Below are positions 11,098-21,236 of a DNA stretch of 64,000 bases, in pieces. The DNA is taken from NCBI GenBank assembly GCA_958009055.1, contig OY253661.1:496001-560000 (forward strand), read 5' to 3'. The notes beneath the pieces were generated by a model that was given only the letters and a program-made list of their open reading frames with translations, was not told the DNA's origin and did no database searches. Each line of letters opens with the position of its first letter. Position 1 is the stretch's first letter. This stretch comes from Choricystis sp. odSpoLacu1. Taxonomy: Eukaryota; Chlorophyta; Trebouxiophyceae. Made by a program: the position numbers and the translations under genes.

Positions 11098-12363
11098 TCA
11101 GGCCCCGCCCGCCGGCGTCGCCGGCCCCGCCGGCGTCGCCGCCGACCCGGTGGACGACTCGCCCGGGGGGGCGCCATTGCCGTCGGCAGCGCTGGCCGCG
11201 GTCTTGGGGGGGGCGGGCGTGGCGCCCGCCTCTTTGGCGGGCGCGGCGGGGGTGGGCAGGGCGGCCGAGGCCACGGCGGCAGGCTCGTCGTCCGCGGCGG
11301 CAGCCTCCTCCGCCTCGTCCGCCTTGGCGGCGGGGGCGGCGTCACCGTCATCCACGTCGCCGTTGGCGGTCGGTGCCGCGGTCTCGGCGTCGCCGTTGGC
11401 GGTCGGTGCCGCGGTCTCGGCGTCGCCGTTGGCGGTCGGTGCCGCGGTCTCGGCGTCGCCGTTGGCAAGCACGCCGCAGTCGCCGCAGCCGCCGCCGCGG
11501 CGCCCCTTGCGCCGCACACCGCCGCCGCCGCCGCCGCCCGACCCGGCATCATCCCGCACGGGCGTCTTGGAGGGCGACACCCGGATGGGCAGGCTGCCCA
11601 GCAGCGCGCCCGAGCAGTTGAGCGCGGCGGCGGCAGAGGCCGCCGAATCAAACTCGACAAACGCGATGCGCGCGGCGTGGGGGCCGCCGCCGTCCCCCAG
11701 CAGGCGCAGCTTGGCGACGGGGCCGCACAGCCCCCCAAAGAAGGCGCGCACATCGGCCGCGGTGACGCGGCGGTCGACGTTGGCGGCGTACACGGTGCGC
11801 GCGCACTGCGCGCGCTCGTCAGCCGTGGCGGGCAGGTACGACCGGTTCACCGGCACAATGGCCGTCTTGGACGGCGCCACGCGCAACGGGTAGGCGCCCA
11901 GCACGGTGCCCGTCTTGGCCAGGGCGGACGGGACGGAGGCCGCGTCCCGGAACTCGATGAACGCAAACCGCATCGCCGAGTTGGGGTCGCCACACACGCG
12001 GCAGTCGACGATCGCGCCGCACCCCGCAAACGCGGCCGCCAGTTCAGCTTCCGTCACCGATTGATCGATGTCGCAGATGTAGACGGTGCGGCGCACGGCG
12101 CCCGCCTCCTCCAGGGCGCGCTGGACGGCCGTCTTTTTGCGCGTGGTCGCGCGCGCGCGCGCAGGTCGCGCTCGCGCCGGCGCGCCGCGGTGGCCGGCAG
12201 GTGGGGGGCGGCCCCCGCCGCGGCGGCGGCGGCGGCGGCGGCGACGGCAGCGTTGACGGCGGCTGCGTGCTGGGCGGTGGGCTGTGTAGGGTGGGGTGGG
12301 GGGGTGGGGAAAGGGGTGAGAGGCAGGACGGGTTGGCGTCTCTCTCGCCCCCGCCACTCCCTC

Positions 12364-12396
<33 letters not shown>

Positions 12397-13173
12397 CAGG
12401 GACACCGGCGGCACAAACACGCGGGCGTCGGGGTTGAGGCGCAGGCTGTCCAGGGACGCGGCCAGGTCGGCTGTGGGAGGAGGAAGGGCAGAGAGGTGAG
12501 CGTGGGTTGGTTCTAGGCTCACCGCTCCTCACCACCCGCCCCCCTCGTTACATCTTGGACAAGCCACGCGTGCCACACCACACCGCCACTCACCTGCGGG
12601 CATGAGGTAGGCGGGCGCGCCGAGGCCACCTGCGTGTGTGTGAAGAAAAGGGGTCGAAGGAAAAAAGGCAACGCGACGGTGAGCAAAAAACGCGTGTGCT
12701 CGCCTTGGCCGCCGCCTCGGCGGGCGCTGCCGGCCCCGCTCCCCCGCGCAGTGCGTGGTCCTTGCTAAAGTGCACGTCGTGGCGGAGGCGGAGGAGGCAG
12801 CCGCCGTTGGAAACGCAGCAGGCGGGGCAGCTGATGGAGGCGCGCCGCGTCGCTCACGCGCCGTCGACCAAAAACACAAAAAACGTCCCTCTCTCTCTGC
12901 CTCTCTCTCACCTGCCACCACGTAGGCCGGCACCAGCGCCCCGGTCGCGTCCACGACGTGCGCCACACCAAATGCTGGGGGAGGAGAGGAGGAGTGGAGA
13001 GGGGGGAGTGAGCTGCGCACGCCACAGCACACAGCCACAAGCCGGCGCTGCGTCCTGCAAACAAAACCACGGCCTCGGACGCCCTCGGACGGCGCGCCCA
13101 GCCCGCATGCCGACTCTCACGCACCGTTGGTGGGCCACACCGGCGCGGGGGCCGGGTCACCACGGCCGCGCAT
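11098..13173 (-). CDS. Two-RRM, PAM2-containing CID8-13-like protein (PABP interactor)
   Basis: Five exons (13125..13173, 12912..12974, 12594..12629, 12397..12470, 11098..12281) agree in phase. A PAM2 motif, LNPDARVFVPP, which binds the MLLE domain of poly(A)-binding protein, precedes an Arg-rich segment and two RRMs. RRM1 contains RTVYICDIDQSVTEAEL and RFAFIEFRD; RRM2 contains RTVYAANVDRRVTAADV and RIAFVEFDS. The linkers YPLRVAPSKTAIVPVN and GSLPIRVSPSKTPVR are diagnostic of plant CID8-13 proteins. The tail is low-complexity with three 11-residue repeats and ends in Pro/Ala. The frame breaks once, in a (GC)n run at 12148-12162; removing one GC unit gives 467 residues. Role inferred: cytoplasmic mRNA regulation. 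Confidence 0.88.
11359..11466. repeat. Three perfect 33-bp tandem repeats in the CID tail
   Basis: Units at 11359-11391, 11392-11424 and 11425-11457 are identical, with a 9-bp partial fourth unit. On the minus strand they encode three copies of an 11-residue unit of the type Gly-Asp-Ala-Glu-Thr-Ala-Ala-Pro-Thr-Ala-Asn. Perfect nucleotide identity points to recent expansion. Confidence 0.95.
12366..12392. repeat. (CA)n microsatellite at an intron 5' end
   Basis: About 13 CA units, read as (TG)n directly after the donor GTGAGT of the CID exon that carries PAM2. Confidence 0.95.
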
Positions 13174-13488
13174 AGCAGCGGGGGGGACGCGGGGGCCGAA
13201 AGGGGCGGCTGAAGCGGGGTGTCTCTTTTTTCTCAAAGCCTGGGTGCGGCCTCTCGAAAGCCCCCTCGGCAGCGGCCTGACGGCTCGCTGGCGAGGTGGG
13301 CGGGCGCGGTTGGGGTGGGGGGGGGGGGGGAGGGGCGCGGGACGACGAGCCCTTCTTTTTCGCATTCTGAAACACACTCTCTCGACGACGAAACAAAAGA
13401 GGCGAGACAGCGCCCACGGCACCCCAAACTGTGCGCCAGCCAGCCGCCCTTGCACACCGGCTCTTGGCTGCACAATACTCCCATCCCA
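13174..13488. promoter_or_regulatory. Divergent promoter region, CID gene / HCF107-like gene
   Basis: About 315 bp between start codons of opposite genes. It contains a G13 tract near 13318-13330 and pyrimidine-rich stretches. I see no TATA box or coding signal that I trust. Confidence 0.5.
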
Positions 13489-15427
13489 ATGCGGCCCCCC
13501 GTCCCCTGGACGCGCGGCGGCCTCGCGGGCCCGCGCCTACCGCCCCCCTCCTCCGCCACCCGCCGAGCCCGAGTGGCTGCCTCCACGCCGGGCACTGCGT
13601 CCTGGGACGTACCTCGTGGCTGGCGAGCCGCGTCGGTCGACCTAGCCGCGCCAACCGACACCGCGAGGAGTGGCAACGACCCTGGCGGCGCGGCGGGAAG
13701 GGGAGAGAAGGTCAAGCCGTTGAAAATCAACCTGGACTTGTTGCTGGTGAGTGCTGGTGATGGGAAGGGGTGGGTGTGAGAGATGGGGAGGGAGGGCGCG
13801 CGCGGGGCGAGAGATGGACAGCCGGCGCGACCACGCCACCCCCGCTGCTTTTCGGCTCGACCTTATCGCCCCACCTCGACGCGCGCGCCTGCCTCACCCC
13901 TTCGCACCCACCCCACCACTCACACAGCACCGCGCCCGCGCCCTGCGCCGCGCCGGCATGCGCGCCCCCTCCTTTAAGCTGAAGGCGAGACTGGAGGGTG
14001 AAGCCGAAGCCGCGCTGCGCAAAGCGATGGCGCTCGACCCGCTGGACGGCCGCCCCTACGTTTCCCTGGGCAAACTCCTCGTCGCCCAACGCCGCCTCGA
14101 TGAAGCTCGCTCCCTCTACGACACTGGCGCGACTGCCACCGGCGGCCGCAACGCTCATGTGTGGCAGTCGTGGGCGACACTGGAAGCGCGCGCGGGCGAC
14201 GCGCGCGCCGCGTCCCGCCTGTACGACGCCGCCACCGTGGCCGACCCGTCCCACGCGGCCGCGTGGCATGGGTGGGGCCTGCTGGAGAAGAGGCGGGGCG
14301 ACCCCGCCCGCGCGCGCGACCTGTGGGTGAAAGGCGTGCGCTCCGCCCCGCGCGGCGCCCCCCCCAACCCCCACCTCCACCAGTCCCTGGCCGTCCTGGC
14401 CGCCGACACCGGCTACATGGAGGAAGCACGTTCCTGGTTTCGCAAGGCCACGTCCCACCGCGTCGGCGCGTCCAACGCGGCGGTGTGGCACGCGTGGGCG
14501 TTGGCGGAAGCGCGGGGCGGGGATCGCGCCTCGGTCCGCTACCTCTTTGGCCGCGGCCTCACCGCCAACCCGCGCTCCCGCTACGTTCACCTGTCGTGGG
14601 CGTTGTGGGAGGAGGCGCAGGGGCAGAGGGCCAATGCGAGGGCGCTGTTTAAGCGAGGAGTCGAGTTGAACCCTCGCGACGCGGCGTTGCTGCAAGCGTG
14701 GGCGTTGCTCGAAGAGAAAGCGGGCGACCTGGATGCGGCGCGCAGCCTTTTAGACCGCGCCTCCCGCGTGGACCCGCGCCACGTGCCCGTGTGGCTGGCG
14801 TGGGCGTTGCTGGAGGCGGGGGCGGGGGACGCAGAGAAAGCGCGCGGCCTGTTTCGCACGGGCGTCCTCGCTGCCCCCGCCTCCAAAGACGTTGCCCGCG
14901 TGTGGCAGGCGTGGGCCTGCCTGGAGGCCAAAGCAGGGGACGCGCGCGCCGCCCGCCAACTGTTCAAAGCCGCCGTCAAAGCCGACCCGGGGTCCGAGCC
15001 CGCGTGGCTGGCGTGGGCGGCGTTTGAGGAGGAGGCGGGCGCGTACGCGAGGGCGGACGAACTTCGCAACTTCCGGGCGCAGGACCGCACCTCCCTGGCC
15101 CTGCCCGCCTCGTTCCGGGCGTCGCTGGACCCGGAGGCGGCCACCGCGCCGCGGGCCGCGGACGCGGTGGTGGCTGCTGTGTCGGACTGGTGGGCGCGGC
15201 TGGAAGCGGTGCGCGCGCCCGGGCGGCGGCGGCGGCCGGGGGACGCGGCCGCGGCGGCCGCCATCGCGGCCGCACGCGGCGACGAGGGCGAGGGCGAGGG
15301 TAGTGACACCGACAGCGATGTGCCTCCCATGGAGAAGATGCGGGAGTTTGACACGCCGCGGCTGGCGCGCAAAGCGGCGCCGGCGGTGAGCAAGCCGCGG
15401 CGGCCGCGCCCGCCGCGCGATGAGTAG
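13489..15427 (+). CDS. HAT/TPR-repeat plastid RNA stability factor, HCF107/Mbb1-like
   Basis: Exons 13489..13746 and 13928..15427 give 585 residues. After a leader, KPLKINLDLLL marks the conserved family start, then roughly ten half-a-TPR repeats run through the protein: DGRPYVSLGKLLVAQ, WQSWATLEARAGDARAA, AAWHGWGLLEKRRGD, WHAWALAEARGGD and WLAWALLEAGAGDAEKAR. The C-terminal region (WLAWAAFEEEAGAYARADEL) is also typical, followed by a charged tail with an acidic Glu/Gly/Asp stretch. HCF107 in plants and Mbb1 in Chlamydomonas bind and stabilise psbH/psbB transcripts in the chloroplast. The plastid function here is by family. The gene ends only 87 bp from the convergent CBM20 gene. Confidence 0.9.
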
Positions 15428-15514
15428 AAAGAGAGGTTTTCTCTGTTGGTTGTTTTTGATTGCACTGATTTTTTTGTTACAAAACACACGTGTCGTGTGC
15501 TTCTCTATCTTTTC

Positions 15515-16186
15515 TCAACCCTCCAGCAGGCCGGCCGCGCTGGCCGCGTCCTCACTCACGCCCGCTGCGGCCGCCGCGGCCGCGGCGGCAGCCGCCACTG
15601 CTGCATCCGCTGCCAGCGCCTCCCGGGACGCGGGGCCTACGCCACCCTCGTCCAGGGCGGCCGTGGCGGCGGTCACGGCGGCGGCCAGGTCGGCGGCAGC
15701 AGCGGCGGGGGACAGCGGTGGTGCGGGAGGGGTCGTCGCTGCCACATCATGCACGCCGCCACACCACGAGTCGACGATCTCGATCGCGGCGCCCGCACCG
15801 CCCTCCACGTCCAGCGTAAAGTTGTCGCCGTCCGGGCCCCACCGCAGCACGCGGCCGTCGGCGTCGCGAAGAACGTATTTGTATTCAAGGGACGACGACG
15901 CGGCCCATAAATCCACGCCCCCCACCCACACGTCCCCCTCCGACCACGCCAGCGGGGCTGCTGCGTGCACAGACCATGTGCCCAGGGCCGGGTGGGAGCC
16001 GACGATGGCGATGTGGTGGCCGTACTCGGTGTGGTAGGCGACCGAGAACGAGGCCGACGCGGCGGCGGTGTCGGCCGGGGGCTGCGCGTTGGGAGTGGAC
16101 CGCACGACGACGGCGGGATGGGCTGGAGGTGCTTGTAGGCTTCGTGCTGCGTGCGCCGCGCGTGGGTGAGGCCGGGGGCGCTGCAT
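15515..16186 (-). CDS. CBM20 starch-binding-domain protein, probably plastid
   Basis: Single exon, 223 residues from the Met at 16186 (MQRPRPHPRAAHAARSLQAP). The leader is Arg/Ala/Pro-rich and transit-like. Residues ~48-140 form one CBM20 module: FSVAYHTEYGHHIAIVGSHP, LGTWSV, SLEYKYVL, RWGPDGDNF and IVDSWCGG contain the aromatic residues that grip starch. The C-terminal 80 residues are Ala-rich with no recognised domain. There is no catalytic domain, so a starch-granule or pyrenoid-sheath associated role is plausible but unproven. A longer in-frame N-terminus exists upstream; I chose the Met that gives a normal leader. Confidence 0.78.
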   Translation of the reverse strand: MQRPRPHPRAAHAARSLQAPPAHPAVVVRSTPNAQPPADTAAASASFSVAYHTEYGHHIAIVGSHPALGTWSVHAAAPLAWSEGDVWVGGVDLWAASSSLEYKYVLRDADGRVLRWGPDGDNFTLDVEGGAGAAIEIVDSWCGGVHDVAATTPPAPPLSPAAAAADLAAAVTAATAALDEGGVGPASREALAADAAVAAAAAAAAAAAGVSEDAASAAGLLEG

Positions 16187-16706
16187 TCGCCGGTAGCTGC
16201 ACTCGCCGAATAAATTTCGATAAACGTTTTTTTTGGTGAGACCTGAAGAACAACTCGGTCTTCGTTCTTCGCGCGCCTTTCGCCCGCGCGCGCCAGTGGG
16301 AGGCCACTCCTCTGGTTGCTCGCTGCGCCAGCCCACACCTGCTGCTGCAGGCGGCGCCCGTTTGCGTCCGACAGCGCACGCGCGGCGCTAAAAGGTGTGC
16401 TGCTCGTTGCCTGGCCTTGCCATTGAGAACAATTCGGCGTCGGCCGCCGCCACGCGCCTTCTGCCTCTCCGTGCCCATGCCCGCGCCAAGCGCACGGACG
16501 TGTTTGCACAGTGTTGTGTGTGGGCGGCGTGGGCGTGTGTGTGTGGCTGGGAGCGTGGGAAAGGGAGGGAGCACACACCTTGGGGACACCGGACACCGCA
16601 CACTCACACGCCCCGCCGCCCCCCCACTGACTCCCCCTTTGTCCCCCCCGCCCCCCCAACAGACGCACACCGCCCGCCCCTCCACCACCACACACACCCA
16701 CACCAC
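16187..16706. promoter_or_regulatory. Divergent promoter region, CBM20 gene / SPX gene
   Basis: 520 bp between opposite start codons. An AT-richer patch near 16206-16231 (AATAAATTTCGATAAACG, then a T run) lies just upstream of the CBM20 start. The SPX side is rich in CACACC and CCCC leader sequence. No gene seen. Confidence 0.5.
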
Positions 16707-17813
16707 ATGAAGTTCGGCCACCTGCTCAAAGAGTCGGCTGCCGCCACCCCCGACCTTGAAGGGCTGTGGGTGTGCTACAAACAGCTGAAGAAACGGTTGA
16801 AAGCGCTGCCCCCCGCCCCGCCCGCGGCTGCGGGGGCGTCAGGCGCGGCTGACGCAGGGGGTGGCGGTGGCGAAGCGGCCGCCGCAGCCGCCGCCCCCCC
16901 GGCTGACGCCGCCTCATCTGCACCCTCCCCCCCCTCCTCCCTCACCGCGGCCGAAGCCGCCTTCGCCGCCGAGCTCGCCGCCGACATCCGCCGCTTCAAC
17001 CACGAATTCATGGAGCGAGAGGAGGATGCCGTCATTCGGCTGCGGTCTCTGGAGGACGACGCGGCTGCGGCTCTCTCCGCTGCCCGCTCCTCCACGACGC
17101 CCGCCCTCGCCCCTGTGGCCGCCGCCTACAAGCGGGCGGTGAATTTCCATGGCGAGCTCCTCATCGTGGTGCACTGGTCCATTCTGGCGTACACGGGGCT
17201 GGTCAAAATTCTGAAGAAACACCACAAGCGCACGGGGATGCTCGTCCGTGGCCGCGGCCTTTCGAACCTCCTCTCCCAACCCTTCTGCTCCGTCGAGCTC
17301 ATCACCTCCCTCGCCAAAAAGACGGAAGCCGTGATCGAGTCGCTGGGTGGAGCGCTGGGGGAGAGGGAGGGGGGGGGCGCGGCGGCTGCCACCGCCCCCG
17401 CGCCGCTCCCCCGCTCCGGTGCCGCCGCCGCCACCGACATGGTGGCCGCCGCCCGGGCCAAGCTGTCGGCCTCTGTGGAGGGCGGGGACGCGGGCGGGCT
17501 GGTAGACTCGGAGAGTGATGACGACGAGGGGCTGCCGCCACCGCCGCCCGCCGCGGCCGCGGCGACCGCGGCGGCCCTCCCTCCCCCCGCGCCCACCGCC
17601 GCCGCCCCTCCACCCCCCCATCCTCTGCCCGCCTCCATGCTGCGCCAGACGGAGGCCGCCTTGGGGCTGTGGACGCAGCTGCATGAAACGGCTGCCACAC
17701 CCTCCACTGTACTCGCCCCTGGCGGCGCCGCCGCCGCGGCCGCGGTGGCAGCGCGCGCCGCCAAGCGGGCGAGGGTGGCCACCAGCATGTCGACAGACGC
17801 GTCGGCGGCGTGA
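16707..17813 (+). CDS. SPX-domain phosphate-sensing protein
   Basis: Intronless, 368 residues. The protein starts directly with the SPX domain: MKFGHLLKESAAATPDLEG, then YKQLKKRLKAL. A low-complexity Ala/Gly/Pro insert separates this from FNHEFMEREEDAVIRL, and the third conserved block is YTGLVKILKKHHKRTGMLV. The Tyr/Lys/Lys residues that bind inositol pyrophosphates are retained in YKQLKK and KILKKHHKR. No transmembrane, RING, EXS or VTC domain follows; the tail is disordered with an acidic patch (DSESDDDEG) and a basic motif (RAAKRAR) that could be a nuclear signal. The architecture matches plant SPX1-4, which report phosphate status by binding PHR transcription factors. The partner is not in this window. 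Confidence 0.88.
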   Translation: MKFGHLLKESAAATPDLEGLWVCYKQLKKRLKALPPAPPAAAGASGAADAGGGGGEAAAAAAAPPADAASSAPSPPSSLTAAEAAFAAELAADIRRFNHEFMEREEDAVIRLRSLEDDAAAALSAARSSTTPALAPVAAAYKRAVNFHGELLIVVHWSILAYTGLVKILKKHHKRTGMLVRGRGLSNLLSQPFCSVELITSLAKKTEAVIESLGGALGEREGGGAAAATAPAPLPRSGAAAATDMVAAARAKLSASVEGGDAGGLVDSESDDDEGLPPPPPAAAAATAAALPPPAPTAAAPPPPHPLPASMLRQTEAALGLWTQLHETAATPSTVLAPGGAAAAAAVAARAAKRARVATSMSTDASAA

Positions 17814-18088
17814 TGGGAGGGAGAGAGTGTGCGTGTTCTTGGTGTTCAGGGGTGTCTTTTTTGTTTTGCTGTTTTTGCCCTTCCCCGCCTTCCCCCTCTT
17901 GTTATCGATATCCCCTCTTTTTTCTCTATTCCTGCTTTGATCGTGGGATTCTAATGACTGGTGGTGGTGGAGAGGAGGCGCAAAGAGAGACAAAAAGGAG
18001 GAAAGAAAAAAATACAGACCACCACCAAAACAAAAAAAGGGGTTTCACCCACACAACCCCACGATCTCCCCCTCATCTCTCCTTCTCT

Positions 18089-18956
18089 TCACTGCGGTGG
18101 AGGCGGGCACGGCGGGTACGCCCCGGGCGGCGGCCCCCGCGGCGGGAACGCGCCCGGGGGCGGCATCCCCGGGCGATGCCCCGGGGGCGGCCCCCCCGGC
18201 GGAAACGCGCCGGGGGGCGGCCCCCCATACCCATACATGCCGGGCGGAGGCCGTACCCCCGGCGGCGGCATGCCGGGCGGGCGCGGCATCATGGCGCCGG
18301 GCGCGGGGGCGCCGACCCACGGGGCCGCGCCCGCCAACCCAGCGGGCGCGGCCGCGGCGGCGACGCCCGCGAGCGGCATGCCCCGCCCCGCCGCCCGGGC
18401 GACGCCGAGGGCGGCGGTACCGCCCGCCTTCTTCGCGGTGCGGGGTTGGGGGGGGGGGGCCTTCCACGGCGAGGGAGAGCACAGCGTCGCCGCGAAGGAG
18501 GACCAACCCCAGCACCCGCCGCTCCACCCGAGGCTCGCCCCCCGCGCCCGCGCGGGACGGCAGGGTGCGGAACTCCTCGGCGTCGCCCAGGACGAGGTTC
18601 ATGTGGCGGTCAAAGGCCATGAAGCTGTGGTGTGTGTGGTGGGGAGGGAGGGTTGGTCAACAGGGCAAGAAGAAGAAAAAAGGAAACACGCCTCCTTTTC
18701 TCTCCTCACACACACACACACTCACCGGCCGACCAGCTGGCGTCCATCCAGGATGGTGACGCGCAGGCCTGTGGGTGGGAGAAGCAGGGAGGGAGGAGGG
18801 AGGGGAGGAGGAGTGAGTGTTTTTTGTTTCAGCCGATCGTCCCATTTTCGGTGCGCAGCCCCCTGAGCTTCCGCCGCCACCTGCCTCTCCCTCCCCTCCC
18901 CACTCACGGAAGTTGATGAGCTGCAGCAGCTTGGACGTCTTGGAGATGGCGGCCAT
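18089..18956 (-). CDS. Small nuclear ribonucleoprotein SmB/B'; frame broken in a G12 run
   Basis: Exons 18908..18956, 18726..18768 and 18089..18624 splice in agreement. The Sm fold is clear: MAAISKTSKLLQLINFR, LRVTILDGRQLVGRF, FDRHMNLVLGDAEEFR and RRVLGLVLLRGDAVLSLAVE. The downstream tail, in another frame, has the expected SmB composition: VARAAGRGMPLAGV, then repeated PPPG units ending PPCPPPPQ. Frames meet in the G12 run at 18448-18459. Removing one base joins them and gives 208 residues. SmB is an essential core protein of U1, U2, U4 and U5 snRNPs, so a real frameshift is unlikely. Its start lies 313 bp from the divergent 14-3-3 gene. Confidence 0.9.
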
Positions 18957-19269
18957 TGTGTGGGGAGAGGGCGTTTGGCAGAGCGAAACGAAGGACGACG
19001 GCCGGACGGGGCCGACAAAAAAAGGGGGGACCGCGCGGGAACTCCCTCCCTGCGACGCTGCCACACGCACGCGTGTGTGTGAGCCTCTGTGTGTGTGGTG
19101 CGCGCGTGTACGTGGAAACACACGCGCGGGCCCACAACGAAACAACACAGCCGCGCGGAGAGTGAGTTTGTTTTTGCACTTGCCCCACACAAACCATCCC
19201 TCTTCCGTGTCTCTTCACGCGGCGCTCTCCCCTTTTTTTCACACCCAAACACACACACACACACACGCC
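18957..19269. promoter_or_regulatory. Divergent promoter region, SmB / 14-3-3
   Basis: 313 bp between start codons. GT-rich on the left and ending in a (CA)n leader just before the 14-3-3 ATG. No further gene seen. Confidence 0.5.
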
Positions 19270-20843
19270 ATGGCGGACCGCGAGGAGGCTGTGTACCTGG
19301 CCAAGCTGGCCGAGCAGGTGTGTGGAGAGGGCGCGCGCGGGCGGGGGGGGTGATGCGCGCAATCCCGGCCGGAGGGTGGAGAGCGAGAGACACACGCGCC
19401 CCGCGCCCTCACCCCCACCCTCTCTCCCTCCTTCCCCGCCCCCAGGCCGAGCGCTACGACGAGATGACGGCCGAGGTGAGGCGTGCGCGAGGAGGCATGC
19501 CGCGTGCGCGCGCGGGCGCGACCGTTTTGTTTCGCTATGGCCCCGCCCGTTTTTTCGTTTTTCCCTCGCACGCAAGAAAAAAAACGCTCACCCTCCCCTC
19601 TCCACCCTCTCTCCCCACCCCCCAGATGACCAAGGTCGCCAAGATGGCGTCCGACCAGGAGCTGTCCGTGGAGGAGCGCAACCTGCTGTCGGTGGCCTTC
19701 AAAAACGTCATCGGCGCGCGCCGCGCGTCGTGGCGCATCGTGTCGTCCATCGAGCAGAAGGAGGATGCCAAGGGCAATGAAGCGCACGTGGCGCGCATCA
19801 AGGCGTACCGCGACGTGGTGAGTGGGAGGCGGGGAGGGGGAGAGGGGGCGCGGTGCGACGGTTTTTGGGAGGAGAGGGGAAGCCGGGCGCGAGCGCGGAT
19901 GGGCGGCGGAGACGCAGACGCGCGGCGCGCCCGCCTCCCACCCGCCTTTTCCCCTCCCACCACCCGCTGGCGCAAGGCGCTGTGCATCCGCGGCTCCCGG
20001 CTGCGTGCGTGGGGGGGTAGACGGCAGGGAGGCGTGCGTTTTGAGGTGGAGGATGGGGGCACAAAAAAACAGACGGGGCCGCAGAAACCTCTCGCGCCTC
20101 GCACGCGAGTTTTTCTGTGTTTCGACGCCACCGCCCGCGCCGCCCCTCCAGGGGCAACACAGAATGCTCCGTCCTTTTTAACCCTCCAACCTTCTGTTTA
20201 AACCACTCTTTTAACCATCAGATCGAAAAAGAGTTGACCGACGTGTGCGCGTCCATCCTGGCCCTGCTGGACGACCACCTGATCCCCACTGCGTCGTCGG
20301 GGGAGTCCAAAGTGTTCTACCTCAAGATGAAGGTGAGTGGATGTGGGAGAGGGTTTTGGGGGGAGAGAGAGAGGGAAACAAAAACAAACTTTTTTTCGAT
20401 CGCTTTCGTTTGTTTTTTTTCCAACCACCCACCCCACCCACCCACCCCAGGGCGACTACCACCGCTACCTGGCCGAGTTCAAGACCGGCGCCGACCGCAA
20501 GGACGCGGCGGAGCACACCCTGCTCGCCTACAAGGCGGCCCAAGACATCGCCCTTGTCGACCTGGCCCCCACCCACCCCATCCGCCTCGGCCTCGCCCTC
20601 AACTTCTCCGTCTTCTACTACGAGATTCTGAACTCGCCCGAGCGCGCGTGCCACCTGGCCAAGCAAGCGTTTGATGAGGCCATTGCGGAGCTGGACACCC
20701 TGGGCGAGGAATCGTACAAAGACTCCACCCTCATCATGCAGCTGCTGCGGGACAACCTCACCCTGTGGACGTCCGACATGGCGGACGCGGGGGAGGGGGG
20801 GGGCGCGGACAAGGAGGCCAAGGAGGAGGCGGCCGCGGCATGA
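19270..20843 (+). CDS. 14-3-3 phosphoserine/threonine-binding protein
   Basis: Five exons (19270..19317, 19446..19475, 19626..19817, 20222..20332, 20451..20843), all phase 0, encode 257 residues. Landmarks are [67 protein letters not shown] and the signature [20 protein letters not shown], then [18 protein letters not shown]. The phosphopeptide-binding Lys, two Arg and Tyr are present. The C-terminal tail is acidic and Gly-rich, as usual. 14-3-3 dimers bind phosphorylated clients in cytosol and nucleus. This is the best-conserved multi-exon gene in the window and a good reference for the local splice rules: short introns, GTGAGT/GTGTGT donors and C-rich CAG acceptors. The third intron is 404 bp. 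Confidence 0.97.
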
Positions 20844-21236
20844 AAAGACGAAACAAAAGAGAGAGTGGGAGTGTGGGGTGGGTGGGAGAAGAGAGTGTGG
20901 TGTGTGGTGTGTCCGTCGAGGCCAGAGGGCAACTGGGGCCTTTCTTTTTCGTAAGACGCGCGGAGTTTCAGGCGCGGGGGGAAGGCGGGGGGCGGGTGGC
21001 CGAGGAACAAAACAAAACAAAAAAAAAAAACACGAGCGAGCGCCTCTTGCGTGCCTCCCTGTCCCTCGCACCCCCCACCCGCCGCCCTTCTCCCTTTCCC
21101 TGTGGCCACGCCTTTTCTACTTTTTCCTTTTTTTAACGACGCCGTTTTTCTTTTTCCTTTTTCTCACACCGCCTGTGGGAGTGTTTTTTTGTGTCTCACA
21201 CACGCACGTGTGCCCACTCTCTCCTCTCTCTCTTCT
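20844..21236. other. Convergent intergenic region, 14-3-3 / SSRP1
   Basis: 393 bp holding both 3' UTRs, with A-rich (21003-21030) and T/C-rich patches. No gene or strong hairpin seen. Confidence 0.55.

Noticed and set aside
12720..12830. Possible extra Ala- or Cys-rich exon inside the CID gene
   Set aside because: An acceptor-like CAG is present but no usable donor, and the five-exon model already agrees in phase without it.
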